A stretch of DNA of 64,000 nucleotides from Apostichopus japonicus (Eukaryota > Echinodermata > Holothuroidea > Aspidochirotida > Stichopodidae). Each line of letters opens with the position of its first letter. Within the stretch, counting starts at the first letter, position 1. The notes beneath the pieces were generated by a model that was given only the letters and a program-made list of their open reading frames with translations, was not told the origin of the DNA and ran no database searches. A program made the translations under genes and the position numbers. The stretch covers positions 11,104,013 to 11,168,012 of the forward strand of contig NC_092577.1 of assembly GCF_037975245.1 (NCBI RefSeq), written 5' to 3'. Positions 10,149 to 22,489 of the stretch are shown here, one piece after another.

Positions 10149-10719
10149 AAAACTAATGTAGGCTTATTACTTTATTATGTGGGTATTGTTCGAGTAGCTG
10201 TTCTTGGATTAGAAGGATACTTTGGACACTGTCTTACAACTTTGTTTAATATTATACACTGATATTTATGCATTGATGTATAAAGATGTATGCATACATG
10301 ACAGCTGGTAAGTGTCGTGGAGAAAAAAACCGACTTCGTTAGTTAAAAGAAACATTTTCTGTTGAGTAAAAGAAGGGCACCAGTAAACGTTCAGATTTTG
10401 TTATGTAAAAGACAGTTAATGTAGCAAAGCAGCTTATGTGAATTGTAGTGTACAATAGAAAATTTTCGTTATTTATAAGCATACTGTTACATTTCATTTT
10501 TTTTTTTCATAAGTGTTAACAGAACCCGAGTGGGAATTTATTATTTGAATTTCCCACGTCACAGTAAGATGAACTTGTAGTGTTGAAAAATTTACATTTA
10601 TGAGTATAAGGTTTCACCGGTGACGGCAATATTTTGTAGATTTTGTCAGGATATTGATGAATCCGAGGACACACGTAAAACAACATCTACCGTGTCTACT
10701 TCCAAATATAAATAAATAA
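10149..10719. other. No gene seen
   Basis: AT-rich sequence with a poly-T run near 10500. Nothing recognised. Confidence 0.5.
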
Positions 10720-10885
10720 GGGGTTAATCAACGGTCTAGCGTGCGTTACTCACAGGATTAATGCACGATCGGGGGATAATGCAAGCGATGCACGAGGGCG
10801 GAGCCCGAGTGCATCCAGCGATAGCATTAACACCCGGAGTGCATTAATCATGTGAGTAACGCACGCTAGACCGTTGATTAACCCC
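10720..10885. mobile_element. 166-bp near-perfect palindrome (foldback/MITE end)
   Basis: The outer arms 10720-10766 and 10839-10885 are reverse complements at 46 of 47 positions. The inner 72 bp are also imperfectly palindromic around GAGGGCGGAGCCCGAG. The phrase TTAATC(A/C)TGTGAGTAACGC recurs in reverse orientation at about 11931-11952, so this palindrome may be one end of a larger element reaching to about 12010. Confidence 0.7.
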
Positions 10886-12010
10886 GTTCATTCATACACT
10901 ACCGTTTGTGTGGGGGAAAAATCATAAAACAAAACATTTTTGGTTACATATAACCGAAGATTTATTAAAGTGATGCCCCGTAAGTCGAATTAACGATTAA
11001 CAACCAGCATAACAATAATGTACATGTGCAATTATAAAGTAATACTGAATGATAGTGAATAATTATAAAGGAAACGTCTTTGAAAGGCTGTCATTCATAA
11101 AAGATGAACCATAATAACATTTTAACTAATATTATTGAGACCTTTCAAAAATAGTTTTATGGCCGCAATATTGCCAAACATAAGGAACTACAAACAATTA
11201 CTAGTTGGCTTCATCATATCAATACCCTACAGCTTCTGGTTCCCATAGCAACCATTCTAGGAACAAACAGGTACGTATGGTATACAGTCATACGATAACA
11301 TAGTAGGCCTTGTATTGAACACGTACACTCACTTGAACGTACACACTACACAGTGCTTGGCACTGCGGTCGTTTAACTTTAAATTTATAACACTATGATC
11401 AGCATAACGGCCTTGCGAACATTTAATTACGGACAGATACTGGATATATTTAAACTCAAAGCATCCACAACTGTTTGGTGTTTTAATACGGATATAACTA
11501 TGAATTTTGGAAGTAAACATTCACAGGACTTTGGAAAGAACATTTGGAAAACAGTTTGGACATGTCAGACGTTTCAGCCCTAACAGCAGCAGTAACGTTA
11601 ATGTCATTGTTGGAGGCAACAGCTGTGCAGCCTACACTTTGGCCTAGACTCGAGTGCGGATCCATGTTTTCGCGTCCTTTACCTCTGATGGCATCTTGCA
11701 AGACTTTTGAACAAGATCGTTTCTGTGAATTAAATCTTTCTCAACCAGGTTTGCAAATCTTCCATTGTTTTCCTGAGTGTCTACCTCGTCTAAAGTGCGC
11801 AAATCGAAGTTCAAATCAAACGTTATATTAGCCATTTTGTGTTTTTGATGTATTTCGATAGCTCATCAAAGCAGAAGACAAAACATGGTAACATGGTAAC
11901 AATTGTATTCATCCGCCGGTAATTTTACCGTGCGTTACTCACAGGATTAACCACGGTCAGCTGACCTGAATGGACCAATAGGATTTAGGAATCTTTACTA
12001 AGTATGAATG
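10886..12010. mobile_element. Probable non-autonomous element with short coding remnant
   Basis: Bounded by TGTGAGTAACGCACG at about 10851 and its inverted match CGTGCGTTACTCACA at about 11931, with CATTCATAC-like sequence inside both ends. Two overlapping open frames on the - strand cover 11498-11835. The upstream one begins MANITFDLNFDLRT and includes RFANLVEKDLIHRND, which loosely recalls the N-terminus of tyrosine-recombinase-type (Crypton-related) transposon proteins. That assignment is from memory and weak. No catalytic domain is present. Confidence 0.35.
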
Positions 12011-12029
12011 AAACCGTCTTTTAATGAAC

Positions 12030-12747
12030 GCATCATCTCGTCGATTGGTGAATACAGAAGTCTGAATGGAAACATAATTCTATCAGAACCTACTATGTCC
12101 CCCCACACCCCACCCATCACCTCCCAAAACCGTTGCTATTGAACCCTCACACTCTTTATGTTGTAACAACTGACATTCTTACACACAACTGATAGTCTCG
12201 CAGTGTATAGCTTCTATGGTTTACTGTGACTGTTTCCTTTTTGTTTTATGTTCAAACTATGATGCAGTGCACTAAATTGTATTGCTATATATACTTCACG
12301 AGTAAGTAAAATATAAAAAAAAGGAAGAGACCGCTCTCCAGACCACACAGTCTGAACTCGATCCGTACTCCGACAATTGTTGGTCATTCGTCTTTGGAAA
12401 TTATTCAGATTAAGAAGTCTATCCATTAAAGTTGTACAAATGTTAATTTTTTAAGGCTTTCTTAAGCATTCTACAACTAGATGCCATCCATCCCCCTCCC
12501 TAAGCTCCCCTTCCAAGCCCCCCTCCTACCCCACCCCATTTTTATCCATTACAAGCAAGAAAAGGTGTTCGTGCAAAGCTGGACAATTTTACTACATTTA
12601 CAGCAAGTTCACCTAATAAAAAACTATTTTGTTCCCTGGGTTACTCTTTCTTGAATTATTAAAACATTTTTATGGAAATGATTGAAATTACTATCATTTG
12701 AATATTACTCAAATAGTTTTTAATTTTGTCTATTTTATAAATTGCAG
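12030..12747 (+). promoter_or_regulatory. Upstream region and 3' splice site of TRIM copy B
   Basis: AGAAGTCTATCC at about 12413 matches the same words just after the palindromic element upstream of copy C, but the palindrome itself and most of the block are diverged or lost. The 3' splice site ATTGCAG ends at 12747, followed by AATCTCGTCA as in the other copies. C-rich runs lie near 12480-12540. Confidence 0.5.
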
Positions 12748-12766
12748 AATCTCGTCAATCAGCTCA

Positions 12767-14995
12767 ATGGCTTCGTCAACTCTCCTCACGGATCTGGCAG
12801 AGAACTTTTTCCTGTGTTCCGTTTGTTTGGATCAATTTCAAGAACCGAAACAGTTACCGTGTCTTCATCGATATTGTAGAAATTGCTTGAAGACAGTCAT
12901 TCAAGGAAGCCATGATGGAATGCTTAAGTGTCCATTGTGTAAACAGGAACACGTCATACCAGAAAATGGAGTTGACGATTTCAAGACTGACTTCCACGTG
13001 AAGAGTGTTCTTGAGTTCATACAATTGCAAAAGTCTTTTGAAAATAAAGATTTAAAGCAATGTGTAAGCTGTTTGAAGAATACAGAAGTTTCAGCTTATT
13101 GTTTTAAGTGCAAAGGTTACTTGTGTGAGCAATGTTACAAGGTTCACGTTAGCAGTAGAATGTTTACAGATCACAAAACCCACATTTTGAGATTAGATAA
13201 CATAGAAGGAAAGAACATGACACTCGATAAATTAACGTCACTTACGGAAGACCCTAGGTGCCATATTCATGAAAGAAATGAAGCACAGTTATGCTGCAAT
13301 TCTTGCGGAAATGTCCCAGTGTGTTTGGCTTGTACATATAGTAAACACAAAGGTCATGACCTGCATGACGTCACTGAAATAGCAGAACGTGAAAGACAAT
13401 TACTGAAAAAAGAACTTGCTGAACTAAATAAATACAAAGGTAAACTATACGGCTTACCAACGAAAATACAAATTACTAAGAAGAAGCTGAATGAAAAAGC
13501 CATGAAAAAGAAGGAAACATTGATAAATCAGCACAAGCAGCAGACACACAAGATCAAAGATCAACTTGCGGAATTTACTAAGGAACGTAAAATTGGTTTG
13601 GAGAGCATCGAATGCAGGAGAAGGGAAAACGACTGTCAGATAACTGTTTATTTGGAAGAGGAGTTGAGACAAGTGAGGAAGAAATATGATAAAATTAGGA
13701 CAACAGCGAATCAAAAATATGACAGGGAATCGAAAGATTTTATAAACAAATGTGATATAACTGAGGGCGCACTCTTTAGAAAACTTGGCAGCCTAGATGC
13801 TAACTTAAAGAATTTGACAACAGCAAAAGACCTGCTTGTTAATCAAAATGAAGATGAATTTAAACAATTAATAGAAAATTGTGAACAGATCATTAAACGG
13901 TATGAGAACTTCACAGCAACGACCACATCTATTCTTGCTTCTAAAGACGATTGGACAAACGCTCAGTGTATTCCTGATATTAGAGTAGCATGTGAACCTC
14001 TGATAGAAGATATAAAAAAAAAATTCCAAGAGTTAGAATCTTTATCTGATCTAGTTATAAGTGATATAACGAAGGTTATTAAGGACGTCACGATTGCTCT
14101 ACATGAAGAGCCAGTGGTTGAAGTTGCAGGAATCAAAGTTAAAGGTGAGTTTGTTACTTATTTTACAAGCAGAGGAGATGTCAAGATAATCATAACTCAT
14201 AAGGCATATGAAGGGTACTCACATATTACTGTGCTCAACAGGAAAGGTGAAATACAACGACATGATCAGATCAAGATTGAAACTGGCATGCCCATCTGTG
14301 GTATGCTATCTGATTTCAAAGCTGTAACATGGAATTATTGGTATGACATCGGTATTTACGATGTACGTGATGGTGCATTTAGCAGGAAGAACATTCGTGA
14401 CGTCATGACTAGGTGGCCATCTGATCAGTGCGTGACTTGTGTAACTACTGATCCTGTGAAGAATCATATTATAGTAGGAACAGACAGAAGACATGTGTAT
14501 GTATTTACTGATCAGTTGAATTACAGTCACATGATTACACTACCAAATGTAATCGATGCATCTTATGATATAACTGTGCATAGAGATAGTCTCCTGGTCT
14601 GTGACAACTCGCGTGGTAGAGCATATGCAGTCACCATGGAGGAATCACAGAGTAAGCTGATGCATGAATTCACCAAACCAGAGAGCTATGGGTTACATTG
14701 TAGACCTATCAGTGTCTGCACAGACAATAATGAGTTCATATACATGCTATGGAAAGAAGACAAATCACATCATTCGAATGTACGTTCACAGCGGCAGAAT
14801 TTGTGGATGATCCTGGCAATGGGGGTGAGCTGTATTCTGGTACAATACAGTCAGGATGGTCGAAAGTTACTCACAAAAAGAGACTTAGATCATAACGCTG
14901 ACTGTGTGTCAACGATAGAAGAGAACGGAATGGAAAAACTTCTAATATCAACAACGGTGGCATCTTTCAAAACGTTCGACCTAGAAGAGGCGTAG
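12767..14995 (+). CDS. TRIM-type RING/B-box E3 ubiquitin ligase, copy B
   Basis: 742 residues from the ATG aligned with copies A, C and E. The frame is open upstream to 12698, but that part is intron and lies before the conserved acceptor at 12747. RING, B-box1 and B-box2 zinc ligands are all intact, followed by a coiled coil and a propeller-like C-terminus (NHIIVGTDRRHVYVFTD). Compared with copies A and C it has about 17 extra residues near the C-terminus, between LWKEDK and CILVQYSQDG. The extra stretch contains QNLWMILAMGVS and is in frame. The gene is probably functional, and the extra segment may alter a loop of the propeller. Family role as for copy A: ubiquitin ligase activity expected, substrate unknown. 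Confidence 0.9.
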   Translation: MASSTLLTDLAENFFLCSVCLDQFQEPKQLPCLHRYCRNCLKTVIQGSHDGMLKCPLCKQEHVIPENGVDDFKTDFHVKSVLEFIQLQKSFENKDLKQCVSCLKNTEVSAYCFKCKGYLCEQCYKVHVSSRMFTDHKTHILRLDNIEGKNMTLDKLTSLTEDPRCHIHERNEAQLCCNSCGNVPVCLACTYSKHKGHDLHDVTEIAERERQLLKKELAELNKYKGKLYGLPTKIQITKKKLNEKAMKKKETLINQHKQQTHKIKDQLAEFTKERKIGLESIECRRRENDCQITVYLEEELRQVRKKYDKIRTTANQKYDRESKDFINKCDITEGALFRKLGSLDANLKNLTTAKDLLVNQNEDEFKQLIENCEQIIKRYENFTATTTSILASKDDWTNAQCIPDIRVACEPLIEDIKKKFQELESLSDLVISDITKVIKDVTIALHEEPVVEVAGIKVKGEFVTYFTSRGDVKIIITHKAYEGYSHITVLNRKGEIQRHDQIKIETGMPICGMLSDFKAVTWNYWYDIGIYDVRDGAFSRKNIRDVMTRWPSDQCVTCVTTDPVKNHIIVGTDRRHVYVFTDQLNYSHMITLPNVIDASYDITVHRDSLLVCDNSRGRAYAVTMEESQSKLMHEFTKPESYGLHCRPISVCTDNNEFIYMLWKEDKSHHSNVRSQRQNLWMILAMGVSCILVQYSQDGRKLLTKRDLDHNADCVSTIEENGMEKLLISTTVASFKTFDLEEA

Positions 14996-15305
14996 TTATA
15001 GGAAATAATTTCAAGTCATTATTTGAGGCAACGTTAGAACTTCAGGGTGAACTAGATTAAAATGCAGAAATTTGTTCAGCGAGAAATATGACTTCTTAAG
15101 GTTCTATTGCAATGTTTGAATTTATTATATTATTCTTTGTCAATATATATAGTTAAGCAGCTGGTTGAAATTTATGATAATCAAGTTAGTTCTGAGTCAT
15201 TGATCTTCAGTTGTTTTCGGGAATAGCCCATGTGTGGAGGTGGGCCCCTCTTTTAATGTAGCCCATGGCATAGACTAATATGTACTTAGCGAGATATAGC
15301 AATGA
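14996..15305 (+). other. 3' flank of copy B shared with other copies
   Basis: GGTGGGCCCCTCTTTTAATG near 15240 and GTACTTAGCGAGATATAGC near 15283 match the flanks of copies C and D (and partly A), marking the conserved 3' edge of the duplication unit. No clear AATAAA near the stop. Confidence 0.55.
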
Positions 15306-15649
15306 GTAATGAATGAAGAATGTGCCGAATTGAATTCAATTTAAACTCCAGTCAGCCGATTTATGATTCCAATAAAGAAACATTTGTATGTTGGCTACTC
15401 TTTCTGGCAACCGTGTGATTATGGTCGATCACTGCATAATCTTCTTAAACTTCCCTGAATACCACTATTTCAGAAAACGATTTGATAGTTTACAAATAAT
15501 GACTGCGCCTATTGGACTTAACCAGTTCATCATAGCCAAAGTAATTGATACCAACCTAAAAGGTAATTAAACTACCGTAATTATTGAACATGACATCCTT
15601 GTATTGCCATGAACACCGTTTTGTTGAGTTTTTTTTCTACCATTAAATC

Positions 15650-16560
15650 ACAATGATGTGCTTTTGTTTAAACATATTTATAGCAATGAGGCAGCGGGAC
15701 CAGAAGTAAGATAACTTTTCGAGTCTGGTCCCTTACAAAGTGAAACTAGAAAATTAAATTTTATATCAAGAAAAGAAAACATCAAGAGAAACAAATAGAA
15801 AAGCACACACATAGGGGTTTGACAGAACTGTGAAAGGACATATTAGTACAATGCTCACTATAAGGCAGAACTATACGAAAATTATTCGCTGACTAGAATA
15901 TGTTTCAGGTGTCTTTCATCAGATGAAATTGATTTGTTATTACTAACAATTTCACTAAGAGAAATCTAGAGGGCGACACCAGAACATCTAACCTCAGAAT
16001 GATACAAATTAAGTTTTGGACATAGGAGTTTGTAACATATGTTAAGTTCGAGTGTTGTATGAATGAAATAAAACTGAGGAGAAAATTACCAATTTATAAT
16101 TATAGAGCTCAATTAGGCTAAGCAGGTAAGCAAGGTGTTTGAAAAGCGCACAGAATGTTAGATAAATGAAGCATTACAAATGTCAATTGCTGGATCTTGT
16201 ATAAGCTACAAAGTGTTTACATGTGAGAATTACCCTACACGATGATGTTGTAGTTTAAATGAGGCAAACCAAGTGCATTATAAATTGTCAGTAAAGTGAC
16301 TTTAGGTAAGAATAGTTTCAAGCTATTAATTATACTATTTGCATATGCAACATTTTTGCTGATGATAAACACATGTTTTGCCAGTTGAGTTTTGCATCAA
16401 TATACAATCCTAGAAATTTAGCATGATCAGATGCGTTAATACGCACTCCGTCAAGTATAACTAAGAATTTTGTGTAATCAGCTGCTCTATGCCAGATTTA
16501 AAAGCATGTGTAATTTTTGCGATCTTAAGTTCAGATAGGAGAACACCTTTTGCAAGAGAT
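15650..16560 (-). mobile_element. LINE fragment (reverse transcriptase C-terminal part), antisense
   Basis: On the - strand, 16470-16345 reads VILDGVRINASDHAKFLGLY then IDAKLNW, the conserved motif after the RT palm of jockey/CR1-type LINEs. Further along, LPKVTLLTIYNAL and LPHLNYN follow with frame breaks. The DNA interrupts the 3' flank of copy B relative to copy D (47200-47280), so it is an insertion. It has decayed, with several stops and frameshifts. Confidence 0.7.
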
Positions 16561-16779
16561 AAAAGAGTTGTGTACATTTGCGTTGATGTAGCTTAAAGAT
16601 TTTGTTTGCATGTCTAATAACATTTCTAAGGTTATTTTTGTATATTGGAAGGATGAGCTTTGCGATGACGAAAATGCATTTGCTTATAATTGTTTTTATA
16701 GAGTTGAGTTTTATGTTTAACAGAAGTAACGATTAAACGTTGACTGTACCTAAACCGATATATCATATCCGCAGTATTC

Positions 16780-17600
16780 GATACAACCACCAAACAAATT
16801 AAAACTAATTATTGTCAAATAGTATCGCTGTACATGCACCTATGACTAGGCCTGTTCTTCTATACAGGTACATAGTTTTTGATATATACTTAAAACTATA
16901 CATAATACTTGATACACACATTCCTTATTTTAAGCTATATATTGAAAAGAACACCTCTATGTAGTTATATCCACCTCTGACTGTACCTAAGGTACATCTT
17001 ATCGGTAGTACTTGATACTCAAATATTAACCGTTCCCAAATAGTAATAGATATGCACATAATAATACACCGATTATTAAAATAACATATTACAATGGAAG
17101 ATTTCACAGATATTAGTTCTAATGTAATGACCAGCTATCAATTTTCCAGCAAATTTAAACATATGAGATAAATGCTTAGGCTAATTTTAGTTTTCATATA
17201 CATTTCTATTTCCTGTATATTAGTCCTTTGAAGGAACATGTTAACATACAGTCTAACGGTATTCTGTTGGTAACTGTATAAGTTTATTGAAAGTTATTTT
17301 ATCCATCTGTACAAAATTGATCGAACATACAATATAAAACTTCAGAACCAAAATCAGTTACATACATGTAATAGCAAATCAACATATAAGAAATTTTGAT
17401 AAGCTTTAATCATCATTAAAAACAATTTTACTTTTGATTCTTTCTTCTCTTTTAATCCGAACAATCCTTGGCGAAATTTTCAGCGTAAATATGATTGGCT
17501 TTTATTTTTCTCACAAACAATGTATTTTTCATCTCAGCAGCACGTCAACTTTGTTTTTCATGGGTGGTGTAGGTGGGAGGGGGAGGGGGCGGGGGACTGA
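16780..17600. repeat. Segment paralogous to 47220-47700
   Basis: Shared phrases in order: ATTATTGNNNNAGTATC, TGTACATGCACC, CATATAAG, AATCATCATT, TTTTGATTCTTTCTTCTCT (diverged), TCACAAA. It continues the duplicated block downstream of copy B, matching that downstream of copy D. C-downstream (about 35280-35480) also shares ACTGTACC and GTAGTTATATCCACC. Confidence 0.6.
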
Positions 17601-19729
17601 GTGGTAACTCTAAAATGTTCTGCAGCTGCGAAAAAGGGAGATATAGATGCATCTTCGATGTACAGGTAATTTTTTTAATAGTTGGGCTGTTGTCATGGTA
17701 ATGCGTTTGACTGTTGGTTCGTTAGTAATGGTTCCTAGGTTACGATTCCGTCACAGATACTTTGCTGATTTTTTCTCCAACTTGGTGAAGTGGTAACATG
17801 TACTATGGGGTAAAATTGTTATTAACATCAGTAGGTCAAAGGTTATTGATGGTCATAAAAGGTGAAATCATAAAAATACCTACTTCTCCTTGGGTTTATG
17901 TTTGATGTCCATCGCACTTGGTGATAGTGATCAATATATGGAAGGTCGTAAAAAATACACCTTATTAAAGGTGAAAGCCAAACAAGTCAACAAACCATAT
18001 TTTTTTTTGTTAAAGTAGTGTGTCACATCCCGCCAAATATAAAAAAGAAGCCAAATCTAGGCTGTACTGTCTTAACAAAGTACAATTGATGCGACATATT
18101 GTATTCCTGGCTCACGTTTTCATTAATGAAACCAATTATAAACGACAAAAGCCCTCCGTATTTAAAAGGGTTTCTGCTATTGATATTAGCGAAAAGTTTT
18201 AAGTAATTGATGACAGACGTCTAGACCATGGGAAAAAGTGACTCAAAGGTTGTCGAATTCGTTGCAACATCATGGAGAATGAATGGAAACTGTAAATTGG
18301 TTTGATAATACAAATTAACAAATGTGAAGGAGCCTCAGCTTTCCATACACAGTGCAGCAAGGACTCATTTCCACACTGTCCACACAGAACAATGGTTCAA
18401 GAACAAAATTGTATGAATATTTGTTGAACTTTGTAAATCTGAAGATCAGATGTTGTAAACTAAAAAAGATATGATATGAGGATAAGAGTTAACTATCAAC
18501 TTTTTTAAAGTTTGAATGTTCTTAGTTGAGCCTTGTAACTTCATAACTTCGTGCTGATTGCGGACTTTTTCCAGGTCCGTTGGGTAAGACTAGGTTGTAC
18601 TATCTTTCTATTCTTGGGTTGTGTGGGAGTTTACTTAAGCTAGCGTTAAATACAGCACAGATAACTTTCTTTTATTGGTGATTAATCTTCATAGTATTTA
18701 TGGGGTTTCCTTAAGTACAGATGTATACCATGACTTAAGTGGATATAATGGTTTAAAGATAACTTTGTAGCAGTTTCACTGTAGAAACGTGTATCCACGT
18801 GAGGAAAATAACATTCTGGGAGATTGTTTTGAAGTCGAACTCATGTGTACTTTGAGTTAATATTCTCTTGCTTCTTAATAGGATGCATTTTAGCAGCAGT
18901 CTTGTTTCATATGTTGTTAAGAGATACATGTTAACTTTATGATTGATGACTACGTCTTAAAGGGATAGTATGTTTATAGCTGAAACTATTAACCTTCTCC
19001 AAGTTCAAGTGAGTACAGTAATTGCCCCATGTGTTTTTCAGTGATGCATTACTCTTTTAGAGCTTGCAACTTGAAGCAATATTGTACATCACAACTTGAA
19101 TATGTTGGGTAGTCAAAGTAGTATGTGGTCAATATATTTTTTTTTAAAGTTTTTGTAATTGGTACACGTGCCAATGACGTAATGGTCTTAACTACTTGTA
19201 CTGTAAATATTGTACTACAATGGATTAACACCACTGGTCGTTGAATTGTTAATGTCATAATGATGCTCATTGTATGTTCCTTTTGGAATTGGTTTTAGGT
19301 GATGATAACATTGTCTCTGATACGTGCAGGTAGTTTATAGTTATTTTATTTGCCTTAGTATTGCTTCTTTTCATTAATTTACAGGTGAGCATAAAGTCCG
19401 CTGACTATTCATAGCCACTGCTCTCTTTATTATGCTTTTATTTTGATTTGATCTTGAACTATGTAGTTGCATGTTGAAATGCATGGCGCCACCAAACAAG
19501 AGTGGTAAAATATAAAACACCGCTTCTTTGTATTTCTTCCACGAGATCCTTACACAAATATATTGTTCCCATGCGTCATAGTTGCGCATTAATGTCTGAG
19601 AGGACAAAATGGTGGCCACTTCCCCAAACTGATGAGTAAAAAATAGAGTATATTGCCAAGTATGCACATATGATCAGGGACATCTAAATACTCGTTTTAA
19701 ATTGATATTGATACCTTTTTTCATTCCAT
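17601..19729. other. No gene seen
   Basis: AT-rich sequence present downstream of copy B but without a counterpart downstream of copy D. Open frames are under 75 codons and unremarkable. Confidence 0.5.
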
Positions 19730-19912
19730 GAACATAAAAGTCTTATCAAGGCCACACAATGTCAACAATTTAAATGGAGGTCGCTGATGTGGCAACGTTA
19801 TAATCCCAATTTGACCCCCGGGCGGCACAATGAGCAGAAAATATGTTGTAATAGTCCTGTTAACAGTAGAATGTAATTTAGAAAGAAATAACCCGACCAC
19901 TGCCTCATCTTA
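19730..19912. repeat. Segment paralogous to 47850-48035
   Basis: AAAAGTCTTATCAAGGCCACA, CAATTTGAC, GCAGAAAATNTGTTGTA and TTTAGAAAGAAATAA occur in the same order in both places. This pins the two duplicated blocks together before different insertions follow each. Confidence 0.7.
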
Positions 19913-20032
19913 CCCTGTCCCCTCCCTTACCCGATCATATCCCAAACCCATACCCCATACCCCATACAACCCCATTCCCATACAACCCTTTAAAACCAAA
20001 CCCCATCCCCATCCCCAACCATACCCCAACAT

Positions 20033-20270
20033 TATGGGAGTGTTAGTTCAGTGGTTAACGCCGGTGCCTTCGTATCATAAGGTCCCCGGTTCAAGTCACC
20101 CAAGACTAATGTTAGTCGTCCAGTTACAGAGTTGTTGACAATTCATAATCATGGACGTTAAATATGAATGTAAGAGACTGGCTTCGGTCAGCTTGCGGCC
20201 TTGATAAGTCAATGAGGCTTCTTCGCGAGTTCCTGCCTGCAAGAGGATCTAAAATACATATATAACACAA
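20033..20270 (+). mobile_element. tRNA-derived SINE
   Basis: The head is TTAGTTCAGTGGTTAACGCC (A box) at about 20043, then an anticodon-arm-like part, then GGTTCAAGTCAC (B box) at about 20088. A tRNA-unrelated body follows (ACTGGCTTCGGTCAGCTTGC, AATGAGGCTTCTTCGCGAG). It is preceded by a C-rich (CCCATAC)-type tract at 19895-20030. The tRNA fold is incomplete, so it is not a functional tRNA gene. Confidence 0.65.
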
Positions 20271-20479
20271 CAAAAAACAGTTGAAATGCAGCCGCAGTAT
20301 TCCCTTTAATTTACTGGTAGTAAAGAATGAGGGACATATTTACTTCTGTCCTACAAACACCATTGTCATATGAAGCTGAACTCCTTATTGGGTTGGTGAA
20401 AGGAGTTATTAAGGTTTATTATGAATCATGTCTACTCCTTGACTGTATAAGTTTTACTGTGCATCGCAGGGTAATATTT

Positions 20480-21125
20480 AATAAATAATTTTTTTCATGT
20501 ATTAAACAAATACCTTAAATGCATGAACTAAATATCGTACGATATAGTCCAGATACATAAAAAAAAAAAAAAAAAGAGGAATCTTCCAGAAAATGAAAGA
20601 CAGGAGCTTACTCTTATGTCTCCTCATTTTTGAAACTATAACTTGAATTTTCTTTGTAAATTTGAAGTTTAATTTTATGAGTATCGACCATATATTGAGA
20701 ATTATTAAACATTACTAGAAGATTCCAAAAAGTGCTTTGCCCAAAGGCTTTCATGCTCCAAACTATCCCTAGTTATTGTGGATTAAAAAATGATCAAATA
20801 TGTCAGGATCGAAGAAATAAATTAAGTTTTAAACATCAAGTGGTGCATTCTGAAGTATAAACTTAGGTCGATACAAGTAGCTCTTAACGCAAGATTGTGT
20901 TAATAAATAATAACAACTCGAACATTCCCCCGACTGATTTAGGTAGTGACATGAATTTTTATGTTAGAGTATGTCCCCCCTCCCCTTTCCCACCCGGAAA
21001 TTAAAATTAAGAGGTCAACTGGTGCATTCGGAGGCATATCTAGACTATATGTCTCTACAAGCAGCCTAAAACCAAGGCCACACCCTTTGCGTACGCCATT
21101 GACTAAGTATCCTTCATTCACTTTG
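20480..21125. repeat. Segment paralogous to 57985-58110 and 59120-59370
   Basis: AAATACCTTAAATGCATGAA matches 58008; GATACAAGTAGCTCTTAA, CCGACTGATTTAG and GGCATATCTAGACTATATGT match 59170-59335 in order. Another part of the B-C/D-E block duplication. Confidence 0.65.
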
Positions 21126-21419
21126 TAGGAACAAAACAAATTACTTTTAACTAAACTTTGAAGGTACAGAAAGGTTTGTTAGTGTGAACGTCTCTGCAAA
21201 TTATTCAATTTATTTCGTCCATAATGTCATGTCAGAATGTGAAATATCATGTATTTGTCTAAGGACTCCCATGTTGCTGAATGTAACACTCTTATACATA
21301 CATATATTGCTGTTAGCAAGTCGAAAGTCCGATGGTATTTAATCGCTCCCATCTACTACGATTTGATTGCTAGTTACTACTACCAGCTTACTTGCTTTGC
21401 ATTTGGGGCAACTTTGTAT

Positions 21420-22257
21420 TTTGGTAGGGCGCCATCGTTTTTTTCAAGTTCTGCGCTCCTAGTGCTCTTAATGTACGGAAGTCAAAATATGGTATTCTTC
21501 TGTCAAGACTTTTTTGTTTTTCTTCATCACTGTTCGTCAATACAGGCGCGGGTCCAAAGGTGTGGTTCTGGATCGTTGGACCCGACTCTTTTGTAGGATG
21601 GTCTGGATTTCCTCCCTCTGTACTTGGGTTTCCTCCCACATAATTTTTGACCTGAAACAGAGCCTTCTGAGTCATCATTCAGGCTTTGAAATTAGTTCTA
21701 TAATTAAAGATCTACACCCAATACTGTGATAAAAACTAATTTTATTTATGTGTAGGGTTGAAAATTACGGCCTGTTTACCACTCAGTGCCTCCCTCTCTC
21801 TCCAATATGCGCCTGACAAGTCCCACTGCCCCTCCTTCTCACTTGAGGACCTATATATATATATTGAAAGGTGCATCACTCGATAATTCAGTCTATACTA
21901 ACCTGTATGTATCCATTGTTAATTGCAGACCTAAGTCCGGCCACTCGGCCACAGTGATTCTACTGGTGTGAATGCGTATTAAAGGCATTGTATAACTGTC
22001 CATGTATTTTGGAAGGGCGACATCGATTTCAACTTCCGCTTTCCTAGTGCCCTACATGCATGGAAGTCACAATATCCCTCTCTCCTCCTCTCTTGAGGAC
22101 CCCCATATATTGAAAGGTGCGTCACTCGTAAATTAACTGTATACTCTATACTAACCTGTAATGTATCTATTGTTCAGTGCAGACCTAAGTCCGTGCCACT
22201 CGGCCTCAGTGATTCTACTGGTGTGAATGCGTATTAATGGCATTGTATAACTGTCAA
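21420..22257. repeat. Local direct repeats (~255-bp unit)
   Basis: Two copies of a unit (about 21815-22005 and 22070-22257, period 255 bp) share TTGAGGACC, TATTGAAAGGTGC, GCAGACCTAAGTCC and TCTACTGGTGTGAATGCG. A 70-bp companion (TTTTGGNAGGGCGNCATCG to GGAAGTCANAATAT) occurs at 21419 and 22009. No gene is recognised in it. Confidence 0.65.
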
Positions 22258-22489
22258 TGAGAGCGTATTACGCACGTGTAATACTTGCACAGAGTGCACA
22301 TTTGTGCTTTTAAATCTGACAATGTACATGGAATAACGACATTTTATAAGCAATATTCGCACAAAACACAGATAAAATGATGAATTACGTATATTTGCTG
22401 TAACTTGACAGTATGCGTAAAAGCCAAATTAACAATTTCTCAGGCTCAAAGACTGCATTAACACAATTTTATGCAGACCTGTACTCATT

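Noticed and set aside
12698-12766. Longer start for TRIM copy B
   Set aside because: It lies before the conserved splice acceptor at 12747 and starts with TTG; the aligned ATG at 12767 matches A, C and E.
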